A DNA stretch of 64,000 nt, from positions 68,078,399-68,142,398 of the forward strand of contig OZ034968.1 in the NCBI GenBank assembly GCA_964030785.1. The letters are read 5' to 3'. This stretch comes from Siderastrea siderea. Its lineage: Eukaryota; Cnidaria; Anthozoa; Scleractinia; Rhizangiidae. The position numbers were made by a program, and so were the translations under genes. Below the pieces are notes generated by a model. It saw nothing but the letters and a program-made list of their open reading frames with translations, had not been told where the DNA came from and searched no databases. Shown here piece after piece: positions 13,501 to 25,500 of the stretch; position 1 is the stretch's first letter, and every line of letters starts with the position of its first letter.

Positions 13501-16500
13501 GTGTTCTAATATAAAGCTGATAAGAGTCCGAAGACCACCTTCCTAAAACCTTAATTAACCAGTCTGGTAAGCCTGCAGCAGCAGCGGTAGAAGCGGCACC
13601 AATGCGAAAACTATGCCCTTTGAGAGACTGATACGGCAGACCGGCGTGACGGGCCGCGTCCCGAAGCAGGTTAACCACCGCCGACCTAGTAAGAAAACGA
13701 CCTGACTGGAAAGAAAAAAGGGGTCCCTGCGGACGGGCGGCTAGAAGATAGTCACGCATAGCTGACACTGCGCAAATAGGTGAGGGAGAACACGCGATTA
13801 CGAGTGAGTGTCCTGTGCGAAAATAGTCTGTCTTAGAAGCCTTTAAGAAAACAGACATCTGCTGCGGGCATACCAGACTAGGATAAAATGACACACAGTC
13901 GGCAGACAGGTCGAACTGAGGGCGAAACTTAGAGGTTCCTTGGTAGGTAAACTCGCCACAGCGAAGAAAGGCAAAAAAGGCTAAAGTAAAGGCAGCCCAA
14001 ACCATACAGTAATCACGTTCCCCCAGCCAGGAGCGGAGTATGGGTTTAATGTCTAGTAGCACTCCCGGGGTGACGGGTTGACGGAGTATACGGGCCTTAC
14101 CCTGGTAGCGAAGGATACCCCTAAGGACCTTTTTCAGCAATAATTTGCCCACGAGAGGGTCCCCATGCCCACATGAAATGTGCAAGTTGCGAACGGCGGC
14201 TAAATACAATTTGATGGTGCTGTGCTGCACCGTCCTGGCTAAATATGAGGCAAAATAGATAAGGGTACCTTCCGAGGCGGGTAGGATATCCCCATCATTA
14301 GACATGAGCCTGTTCATCAGACAAAACTGAATAAATCGTTTTTCCCCAGAGCCGTACGTACGGTTGGTAGACCATGCCAAGCCCCAGGTTGCGTAGGTTT
14401 GAACTTCATCCCTTAAAGGGTCATGAGCGAAGGCGGGATGGTGCAAGGGATTCTGTCGGCCGTGGGAGCCGCCGCTCGAAAACGTGCGTCCTGAAAGCGT
14501 GAGAGGACATCAGCAATATCGTTACGGACCCCAGGGACATGCCGAGCCCTAACAAAGAAATTGTGCTTCATGGATATGAGGACAAGGAACCTAACTAGGT
14601 CCATGATACGGGGGGACTTCGAATGGCCTGAATTGATGATAGCGACGACTGATTCGTTATCGCACCAAAATTGGATACGCTTCCCGGAAAAATGCGGGAA
14701 CCAGATAGCACACGCTACCACAATCGGAAAAAGTTCCTGCCACTCAATGCTTATACCCTGGGCTTTGCTAAGTTGCATATGAGGGGGCCACCTGCCCTGA
14801 AACCATTTCCCATTAAAATAACCCCCAAAACCAACCGACCCTGCGGCATCAGTGTACAATTCCAAGTCCGGGGAAGGGGTAATTGCAGTGTCTAAGAAGA
14901 AAGAACGCCCATTCCACCCCACAAGAAAAGCTTTCCACATGGTAAGGTCCTTAAAAAACTCTTGGTTTAGCCTGATATGGTGGAAGCGGCTTGGCACCCC
15001 CCGGGTAAGGTTGATCATGCGTTGTAGAAAAGTGCGCCCGGGGACGACTGCCTTGCAAGCAAATTGAAGTGTACCAATCAGAGACTGCAACTCAACCAGC
15101 CGTACCGACCGACACTTAGTAAATGAATTGAGTAAATCCCGGGTGCGTTGGAGTTTGTCCGCGGGAAGCCTGGCTTCCATCCGGGTGGAGTCTAGTTCGA
15201 TACCCATAAATTCTAGGACGTGAGAAGGACCCAGGGTCTTGGAGGCGACTACAGGGGCATTAACGGACATGAAAACCCGGAGTAAGGTACTAAAGCTAGA
15301 CAGACATTGTAAACGGGATGGTTCGGCTATGAAAAAGTCATCAAGAATGTGCAGGACATGTGTTAGGCGGCATCGGCGGCAGACGTGCGGGAACGTGCAG
15401 GAACTGGAGGTGCATCCCGATGACCGGTTGAAGCGGAAGCAGACAGGGCCGCTCTTCGGTTGCTGGCACGAGGAGTCAGCGCTCGGGCAGTCACTCTGGC
15501 TGTGGTACGGGCTAGAGCAGAGAATACAGTGGGGCTTAGCAAGGCCCGAGAAGGTGACCGTCCAAAGTTCTAAGTCAACCTGGTCCCAGCTTATACCCAG
15601 GTCATAGGCGGCCCTGCGGCGGAACTGTTCATCGTACGTGAGGAAAGCCAGGCCTTTAAATGAGGTTGCCGCCCTGCTAATAATCTGCTGATACTTGAGC
15701 AGCTCGAGCGATCTCCGAGGGTAGGAGGCGACAATGACCAACATATACGTCGTGTATGCATCTAACCACTTGTGGAAGGTGTCTATGGTCGGCTTGCGTT
15801 TCCGCACCATAGTGAGAGGGGAAGAGGAGCCCGGGACCGAATCATCAAAATGGAGCTGGATGTCGGGGACCTGGGACTGAGTCAAGGAATCGGGCAGCAA
15901 CAACGTAAAGTCAATGTACTCACCGCGGAGGATTTTGTCTTCCAAGTTTTTGTCCACAGGACGGTGAAGTCCGATTGGGTTTGCTGCACCAGGTCGTGGA
16001 GTTGTGTTGCGTGCGGGAGGAGCCAAGGCTTGACTTCGGTAGGGCGCAGCGGACGGGAGAGGATGGCTCTGTAAAGCCTGCTGCAGCGATAATCGCACCG
16101 TGTCCTGAATGGCGGCCATTTGGGCTGCGGTGAAAGGGCTGGACTGATGTGGTTCTTCAGAAAGATCTAAAGGCTCATCCAGGTCTTCTATCGAACCAAC
16201 AAACGAAGAGATTTCGCTTGCCTCGCCGTTAGCTGCCGCGTCCGTATCCTCCGAGACATTTGCCGCTTGTTTGGGACGACTCGCTCGCTTCCTCGAGGTA
16301 CGTTTCTGTACTCGGCCATTTCGCGGCTGGTTGGCGGGGCGAGGACCTTGAACAGCGCCTTTTAAACGAGATACGAGCTCCGCTTTGGATCCAGTAATAG
16401 GAAGATTTAGAGCTTGAAGCCGTAGGCGAAGGACTTCCGTGGACAGCGACGCGAGATTATCCTGGCGCTGCTCGCGAGTATTCGCAACGTTTCGATTGCC

Positions 16501-19500
16501 ACGTGGACGAGCCATGATGAAATTACAAATTACAATTTTTAAAGAACCTTGGAAAACCTTACAGTTAGCAAGACAGCTAGTGAATGTGACTTTGGACCTA
16601 AACTAGGCCTTTTATACCTAGACAGACGTCGCAAACTAGACCAATAGTAAATAAGTTACCATGCATAAAGTAAACTCATGCGGTGCTCGAACGAGACATG
16701 AGTGGCGATATTTATGTTTTTAACCATACAGAGCGTTTGATGTAAAGCTACTAGACAGTATTGCAACATTGATCAGTGAATCCCCATTGTACGCCTTTGT
16801 ACATTCATGAAGAGAAAGGGAATAATGGTACATTCATGTCACGTACATCTTACGTGAGTTAATCTAGTTACAATGTAACAACATAAGCTTAGTTCGTCTC
16901 GCTCCATTAACTGCATTTTACAGATTGCTGTAAAGCTTTAGATACCAGAGCGCGCAAGCGATGACAATAGGAAAAAGTTCTTGCCATTCGATACTAATCC
17001 CCTTGTGCTTGTCAATGAGCAAATGAGGGGGCCACCTCCCTTGAAACCATTTGCCGTTTAAATAACCCCCGAACCCAACGGTGCTGGCGGCTAGAGTTCA
17101 AGGTCAGGGGAAGTGGTGACAAAGGATTCTAGAAAAAAGGAGCGACCATTCCATTTAGTGAGAAAAGCTTTCCACATGGTGATATCCCGGGAGAATTCCT
17201 TGTTTAAGCGGATATGGTGAAAGCGGTTCGAGACCCCCCGAGTAAGGTTGACGATTCGTGGAAGAAAAGTCTTACCTGGTACTACTACCTTGCATGTGAA
17301 TTGCAAGGTACCGATAAGGGACTGGAGGTCTACTAGGCAGGCAGAGCGGCGGTTTGTAAAGGAATCGAGTAGCTGCGTTATCCTAGCGAGTTTATCCTCC
17401 GGCAACCGTGCTTCCATGCGATTACTATCGATTACAATCCCCATGAACTCCAGTACTTGAGAGGGACCCAGGGTCTTAGCTGCCACAGTGGGGACCCGAA
17501 GGGACATAAAAACTTTTAACAGGGTACTAAAGCTACCCAGGCAATCGACCTTAGTGGCGTCGGCTATAAAGAAGTCATCCAGAATGTGAATGACATGCTG
17601 AAGGCCATAATTATGTTTTAGGACCCATTCTAAGGCATCAGAAACTTGGTTGAACAGGAAAGGTGCGCTCTGGAGCCCGAACGGGAGGTAAAGGTCAACA
17701 TAATACTGTGCTTGCCAATGTATACCCAATAGGTTCCAATCACTGGGGTGGATGGGCATGAGGCGAATAGGGGTCCTTAGGGATATAATCGTTAATACTG
17801 TCACCCTCGGGGTAGGAGAGGTGGTAAATGGTACGCCAATCTGTAGAATGCTTCTTGGGGACTACGCCTATAGGGTGACACTGGAAATTAGGGAGTGGAG
17901 AGGAGGAGAAAGGGCCAGTGACTCTACCCAACTGTATTTCCTTGTTAAGGTTTGCAGTGATAACCTCAGGATGTTGAGAGGCAGAAATCAGATTACGGGA
18001 CACCCGGTTCTTTTGGGGACCAAGGTAACCGATGCGAGTACCGTATCGGAGGGCATTAACTAGATTATAAACAAATGAGCGATCAGGGTGACTAGCTAAT
18101 TCAAGCGCTAATTTATGTACATCTAGGGGAGTAGATACTAAGGGTTTCCGGTGCTGCTGTAGGTGCTCCACCTTATATTTTGCTTTTCGTTCGCTGGATG
18201 TGGTGGGTGGTTTCTGTGGCTGGCAGTCGGTCTAGAGCTGGGGCAGTTAAAGAGGGCGTGGTTGCTGGAACCGCAGCGGCAGCAATTATGCGGGAAGGAA
18301 CAGGAGCGACGTTGACAGCCAGAGAGCTTGTTGAAGTCGAAACAGACCTGGGCTTGTCGGCGCGGTTTTCTGCTGGGGTCCTGGTCAGGGCAATCCTCGA
18401 CTGGGTGGTACGGGCTGGAGCACACAGAACAATGTGGCTTAGCGAGACCGGAGAAAGTCACTGTCCAAAGTTCAAGATCAATTTTATCCCAGGGTAGGTT
18501 AAGATCATAGGCTGCACGACATCTGAACTGCTCATCGCAAGACAGCCATGCCATACCCTTGAATTTTGAGACTGCTTTGCTGATTATCTGCTGATACTTT
18601 ACGAGCTCTAGGGCACGTCTTGGGTGGGCGGCAACGATAACCAGCATGTAAGCCATGAAGGCATCTAGCCATTTGTGAAAAGAGTCTATCACCAGCTTTT
18701 TCCTCTTAACCATAGGTAAGCGGGGAACCCTGGGAGCCTGGGGAAGAGTCTTCGTACCGAATCTGCAGGGCGGCGGACTGGGACCGATAAATATTGTCTG
18801 GGAGAAGCAAAGAGAAATCGATGTACTCACCGCGGAGTATTTTGTCCTCGATCGTCTTGTCCAAAGGACGGTTGAGACCAACGGGAGTCGCCACGTTAGA
18901 CAAGCATGGGCTTGGCGTTCTTGGCTTGGCGATACTCTGTGGAGAAACGTCCTGGTGGTGAAAGGCAAGCATCGCTTCGCAAACGGAGGAAGACACGGTC
19001 TCCTGGATCACGGACATTTGCGCTGGCGAAAACAATATGTCTCCCGGTTCCTGGTCCTCGATATCTTCCGTCTGCGCACACAACATTTCTTCTACGGACG
19101 ACCCAGCTACTGACGTCGAATCGGGCTCCTCGTCTGAGGCCGGAACGTCCACATCGTGCGGCTGGGACGTGCCATGGCTCGCTTGGGTTTTGCGAGTTTT
19201 ACCTCGCTTCATGGACTTTGGTTTGGCTACCCGTCCGGTGGAACGGCGACCAAGTGGACGGCCTTGAGAAGCGGCTTGAGGTGCGGTCGCCGAACAGAGT
19301 CTCTCAATCAGACGTGTGCGACTGCCCATGATTGGAAGGTTTAGCTGCTGTAAACGCAGGCGAAGGACTTCGGAGGATAGCTGCTGGATATCCGTCTTCG
19401 GGGTGTGGACAAAACCTGGGCCCGGCGCATGGGCCAGCCCAGGGGCTACCCTATGGGCTACCTTATGGGCTACCCTATGGGCTACCCTGTAAGCCACCCC

Positions 19501-22500
19501 CAAATTTTTTTTTGTTTTTCAATAAAAATAAAAAATCATAAACATACGAAAAAATACATAAAAAAATTACTTTCTTATTAATTTATCAATTATTGATATT
19601 TTAAAAATGTTGGTGGCTGTGGTGGATTAATTGATTAATTATGTAGTTAAGCAGAAACATAAAACAAATGAAAACAAAACAAAAGATAAATCACAACCAA
19701 ACAATGCAATGAATCCGAACTACGTGTTTATTCGAGGCCAATTTTTCTCTGTGGAATATGCCAAACAGCACAGGAACGTATGCTGCGAATTAGTGAAAGG
19801 TGTATTTTTAGAAAAAAAAATTCAAATATAATACTGTATACCTGCCAACTTTTCAGAAGTCAAATGCGTAAGTTTTTCATATGGATATTAGCCGAATTTT
19901 CTAAAAAAAATGTGACGACCTTAGCCTGCGTAGCTGGCGGTATTGTCTGCGAAGGTAAAGTTTTGGTGGCGGAGCCGCCATGAGCGGCATCCCGGTTCCG
20001 CCGCTCAAACTTCGTGCAAGCAATCCTGTCAGCTACGCAGGCTATGACGACCTCCGAACACTACAGCACCAATGTTCAGACATTTGCAATTGTTGCCGAA
20101 GATTCCCGAAGAGGTTCCGATAATTTCCGAAGATTACCAAATGTCGCAGTACGAAGCTCGAAACCTTGCGTGATCTTGTAAGCTTCTTATTGAGGACACG
20201 CTCGCAACTTTTAGCGCCGTTCACAGCTGGACTATTTTGTTTGGAAAGTGATCTCCATTTTTCACGCAATTGTGAGTCAGGAGTGAGAAGAGAAATTGTT
20301 CTTTACGCATGTGATCGCTTGTACGTGGTCAGTGGACATGTCACGTTGTGGTTTTTGTTGATAGCACCCTGGGGTACAGAATAACTTTGACCGGCAACAT
20401 GATACTGACACGGCATTTCTCTGTATGGTTTTTGGCCTCTTTGCCCTGAGACAGGGTATCTGATTTTAGGGAAGTCTGCCCCATCAAAACGGCGTCTGAA
20501 TTTGCCTCAAACAGGGTCTTAAATAAAGGGTGTTCCCCACACCAAGCTCACAAACAATTGTTTTGGGGGATGTGCCCCCTTGCGGTTTCACAGCACGTTT
20601 TCTTCCTGGGATCCCAACAGATGAGTTCATGCTGTCTTTGTTTTGCATGTTAGCCAAAAACAGCACTCGTGTTTGTCACATATCCAGTGTAAAAAGTCGA
20701 TTTACCCCTTTGTAGACATAAATGGATGCTCAAGAATGACTAAGTGACGTATGGCATTCTTAAATCGTTGTCTTGAGATCTGCAGTGTTCTGCCTTATGT
20801 CCACGGGGAACAAAACAATCTTGTCACCAGTATGTTATCCGGACTGCTTGAAACATAATAGCACGCACTGGGTTTGCATCGGACAAACTTGGAAAAGTTC
20901 GCCAATAATTTTCTGAATGGATTCACCTCGCTTGTCTGAGGGCATTTCGTAAGCCCTCTTAGTTAGGGGATACTCTTCACCGAGTCAACACTGGTCAGAG
21001 TATAAAATTAGTTTGGAATTTTGGAACTTTAGTCGGCTTATGTAATGACTCTTGAAGAGGCGTACATGCGTGTGTGTGTGTGTGTGTGTTGCATCAGAAG
21101 TGGTAAGGAGGGGGTGTAATTCGCAGGTATCACATCACACTTCACGAGTTAAATTCGGCAATGAGGCTTTCCGGTAATGTCTCATCCACAATGTCTAGAC
21201 CAATTTGCAACAAATTTGTGCCAATGTTTCGATAGTAGGCTTTGCGCTTCGTGGTACAGTCAAAGCTCTCCTTGGTCCTCCTTGCGACCACTCTTGTAAG
21301 CGACCAGCTCTAGTTCAACGGTGCAGACCGACGACCGCCTCGCAAAAGCATGCGAGAGGAACCTTACCCTCTGGTGGGGGAGTTGCATAAAACGAAACGT
21401 CCGGTGTACCTTGTAACACCAGACAGTCAGTCTAGTTAAGTGACTGACGTTAGCAGTTGTGCCGCTCATTGTCGCGGCTTCCGCCGCTCATGGTGGCTCC
21501 GCCACCAAAACCTTACCTTCGCAGACAATACCGCCAGCTACGCAGGCTAAGGTCGTCACAATTTTTTAGAAAATTCGGCTAATATCCACATGAAAATCTC
21601 ACGCATTTGACTTCCGAAAAGTTGGCAGGTATACAGTATTATATTTGATTTTTTTTTTCTAAAAACACACCTTTCACTAATTTGCAGCATGTGTTCCTGT
21701 GCTGTTTGGCATATTCCACAGAGAAAAATTGGCCTCGAATAAACACGTAGTTCAGATTCATTGCATTGTTTGGTTCTGATTTCTCTTTTGTTTTGATTTA
21801 ATTTGTTTTATGTTTCTGCTTGACTACATAATTAATAAATTAATCCACCACAGCCACCAACTTTTTTTAAAATTGCAATAATTGATAAATTAATAAGAAA
21901 TTAATTTTTGATTTATTTTTTCTTATGTTTATTATTTTCTCTTTTTTTATCGAAAAAAAAATTTGGGGGTGGCCCACAGGGTAGCCCATAAGGTAACCCA
22001 TAGGCTGGCCCATGGGCCCGGGCCCAGGTTTTGTCCACACCCTCCGTCTTCGTGGGTTTCCCAGACTGACTTGGGCGCGGGCGTGCCATGATCGGTGTAA
22101 ACGAAATTGTTACAAATGTTGCTTTCGTGCAAGACTGCCAAGGTAATGCACTTGGATAATGTTCTGCTGCTTATATAGCAAGACAGTGTCAGAGTTTGGC
22201 CAATAGATAAAGTTGTACTATAAGCAAAGTAGACACAACGTGGCGAACTACTAGCGATGAATAGAGCTAACAAAATAAGAACCAATGCGAACAAGGCTAA
22301 GATACATTTCTAGACTACGAAAAACAAGGTATCGGTCACGATTTTAGACATGAAAGACTTTTATTCTAGCTACATGAATAGGGAGTATTCATTTATGAAT
22401 AAAGCCTTCATTGCTATTTGTTTTTGGCAAAGCCTGCCTGACCTACCACCCCTAGGGCGTCATGTTCCATTAACTGCGTTTTACCGCTTGGTAAAAGCGG

Positions 22501-25500
22501 AATTAATCATCCATAATTCTAAATTAGCGTTAAAATACAAAGAATGTATGGCAATTTCTTTCCAAATTTAGACTCGATTATCTCTGAAAAATGTGTGGTT
22601 ACCCCAATTTTCTTTTTGGATTCTGATAACCCTTGCTAAAATCTGCTTTTTCCACATAGTCACAAACTGCGCAAAAATATTGTTGTATTAGGGGGCAAAT
22701 TCGTTAAGAAACCCGAATATCCCGAGATGTACAGAACGTATGCGCAGTAACAAAAGGAGGCACCGTCCTTAAGCCACAACAGAATAGGTCATACCTGACT
22801 AATACAGAGACACGTACATCCACCACCTTGGCTCTTTGAAGGCCTCAAAGGTATTAACGACAAAACTTTCTACTCACCTTGATTGCCACGGCATTATAAC
22901 ACCATCGTCAGGCCCTCCAATCAGCACTAAGTTCTTGATACGCAAGAAGTTCTTTCTGTACCTTTCACTAACTGCCAGGATCAAATGACAGAAAACATCA
23001 CACTGTATGTTACTTAACCCTTTAAGCCCTGACAGTGACAAAATCAAATTTCTCTTTACATTATCACTTCTTGTTCAAACATTCAAGTGATGAGAATAAA
23101 GGAATAACCAAGGATCCTTGATCACCAAGGATAAGATGTCTTGACATTTAGACCAATTCTCCTTACTAGTTACCCCGCCGTCAGGACGGGGTCTAGTAAT
23201 ACCCGTTTTTTTTTTTACCCCGCCGTCAGGACGGGGTCTAGTAATACCCCCTTTTTTTTTTTCTTTTTTTTTTTCTTTTTTTTTTTTTGTCGTGGTTAGT
23301 TGCCCCAGACCTCCGCTTGGTCAAAACAATACTTGCCGGTAAACTTTCTTCGCTTAGTGTTTATTCGCCAGAATTTTCATGAAAGTTGGTGTAGAAAATT
23401 ACCGGCGATTTAATGGCATGAAAATTCCTTCGATGAAAGCAAGAACGAAGGTGCTAGCGAGCTTTGAAGCTGGCATGAATTTGTCAAACCTGCCCTGGCA
23501 CGTAAACATTACATCACTGAAACACAAAAGGTGATCCGGGGAAGTCCCTTGCTTTCGCCAAGTTGAAAAATTCAACAGTGAAATGCAAGCATATTTTTGG
23601 CAGTTTTGCTTTGCTTCGCCAAAATCTTTAGGAAAAGTTGTGTAGAATAGTACAAGAAATTCAATGGAGTTGACTTCTCTTCAATGAGAGCAAGGACGAA
23701 GGTGCTAGCGAGCTTTGAAAGCCAATGATTCATGCTACGTGCTGTAGCACATAACAAGGCTTCTGATATTATGCGATGGTGCGATTTCGCACAATTGATC
23801 TTGAATCTTATCCAATCGCATAATCCATGAGAAATCTTTTAATTGATAAAAAATGCATAAGCTGGCCACAGTAACAAACATAAAATTCTAATTTAAGGCT
23901 ATTTAGCATTGGAAACACCATGCGGAGCCTATGAAATCTTCAGTGTTGTTGTGAAACTCATGACAGTCATGTTCTATGAGAAATCTTCTCCAGAGAAATC
24001 GCATAATTTGTGATGTGATGTACCGCGTAGCACTCTGTAATGAAACAGTAAACATTTAAAGTGTGTGTATGAGTGCTAGAAGTGAGCAATACTGCCCTAC
24101 ATAATTTCTCCCCAGCCATTCGGCCTGAAAGAAGAAATTAGAAATGATTACCAGGATCAAAGAAAAATCTTTGACCCCGGCGGGATTCGAACCCACGACC
24201 TCCGGATTAGATCCCCGTCGCTCTACCAACTGAGCTACGAGGCCAAGCTTTACTAAATCGCATAATTTGCCGCATAATAAACCTTTTCTGCTGCAAAATG
24301 TGACCTCCTGGAAATTCCGCATGATTGCCCAATATTTTTCGCACCCTATCAGAAGGCCTGACATAAACATTACGTCATTGAAACACAGAAGCCGATTCGG
24401 AGAAGGAGAAGTAAACTCGCTTGCGCCGAATCACTCATCGAATCACTGCCTAAAAATTATAGACTTTTACGGTTTTTCATAGCTACCAGTTTCCTTTAGA
24501 TTTTAGAATGAGTTTTTTTATCAAGAAATCTATTTAAATTTCCGTGCCCTTGCTATTTAGAATTACGCTGACATGTCAGTTCGTTTATTTAAAAAAACGC
24601 GACTTAACTGAGTCACGCTATGGTCAAAATATTTCGTCACGTTCTTCTTCGCGAAAGCTAGGACAAGTGGATGACCAAGGAATGAGGGATGGGGTTCATA
24701 CTATCAGGGATTCATGTTATCACAGGGAGAAGGGTGCCGAGCAGACGCATAAGGGGAAATGGCAGCAAACACAGGTACGATAAATCATCAACTTTAAAAT
24801 TTACACCACTTGAGCTCGTATCTTGAGTGACTGTAGTATATTTTGCTCCCTGGGAGGAGGAGAAAAACGGCGGGGTCCAATGAAAGTAGGAACGAAGGTG
24901 CTAGCAAGCTTTGAAGCTGGAATGAATTCGCCTAACTTGCCGTGGCACCTAAACATTACATCACTGAAACACAGAAGCCGATTCGGGGAAGTCCCTTGCT
25001 TTCGCCAAGTTGAATAATTCAACAGTCAAATGCAAGCATTTTTTTGGCAGTTTTGCTTTGCTTCGCCAAAATCTTTCGGGAAAGTTGTGTAGAAAAGTAC
25101 AAGGAATTCAATGGAGTTAACATTTCTTCGACGAGAGCAAGGACGAATGTACTAGGGAGCTTAAGTTTGAAAGCTGGCATGAACTCGCGATCGCTATGAA
25201 CTTAGTAATTATGATGTAAAGTATGTATGTATGAGTGCCAAGAAGTGAGTAATACTGCCCTCCCTAATTTCCCCCCGACCACAGGCCTTAAAAGTAAGAA
25301 ATTAGAAATGAGAACCAAGATAAAAGAAAAATCTTTGACCCCCGCGGGATTCGAACCCACGACCTCCGGATTAGAACACCGTCGCTCTACCAACTGAGCT
25401 ACAATTCCAGGCTGAGTCACGCTATGATCAAAATAATAATTTCATCACGCTCTTCGTCACGCACGCTAAGACAGGGTGATTAGGCAAGTCATATCTTGAT

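Larger units (their letters stand above)
11156..16937 (-). mobile_element. Tandem array of DIRS-like element Y (three units)
   Basis: Three head-to-tail units start at ATGTCGCAG: U1 11156-12064, U2 12065-12973, U3 12974-16937. U1 and U2 are 909 bp each with no ORF. U3 carries the genes. The left 420 bp and right 410 bp of U3 match the ends of U1 and U2 almost base for base. Unit junctions read AAAGCTTTATTAATGTCGC. The array sits inside the RNase H gene of X with TTA at both outer junctions (11153-11155, 16938-16940). Confidence 0.9.
9506..22502 (-). mobile_element. DIRS-like tyrosine-recombinase retrotransposon X
   Basis: The sense strand is minus: 5' end at 22502, gag start at 22089, then RT, RNase H and tyrosine recombinase, with the 3' end at 9506. 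The ends read ATGTCACTG (3' end as seen on plus) and GTAAAAGCGGAA, with TTA at both outer junctions (9503-9505, 22503-22505). The copy is dead: gag is cut by a foldback element (19401-22042), there are frameshifts near 18720 and 17770, and RNase H is cut by the Y array (11156-16937). Without these insertions X would be about 4.6 kb. Gag-RT-RH-YR order and the recombinase in place of an integrase identify it as DIRS-like. Confidence 0.88.
9392..22773. mobile_element. MITE family A copy split by element X
   Basis: The left piece (9392-9505) begins CTTAAGGATGGTGCCTCC, and the right piece (22503-22773) ends GGAGGCACCGTCCTTAAG. Joined, they give a 385-bp copy collinear with the inverse of 6351-6754. 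The junction falls at GGATAATTA/ATCATCC, just where the intact copy reads GATAAT...CCATAATTCT. The MITE was therefore present before the 13-kb retroelement landed in it. Confidence 0.85.

Noticed and set aside
15239..19344. Plus-strand ORFs across the DIRS genes
   Set aside because: Shadows of the minus-strand gag, RT and recombinase reading frames.
24171..25411. Functional tRNA genes
   Set aside because: A and B boxes are good but acceptor and anticodon stems do not pair, and both copies have the same SINE body.
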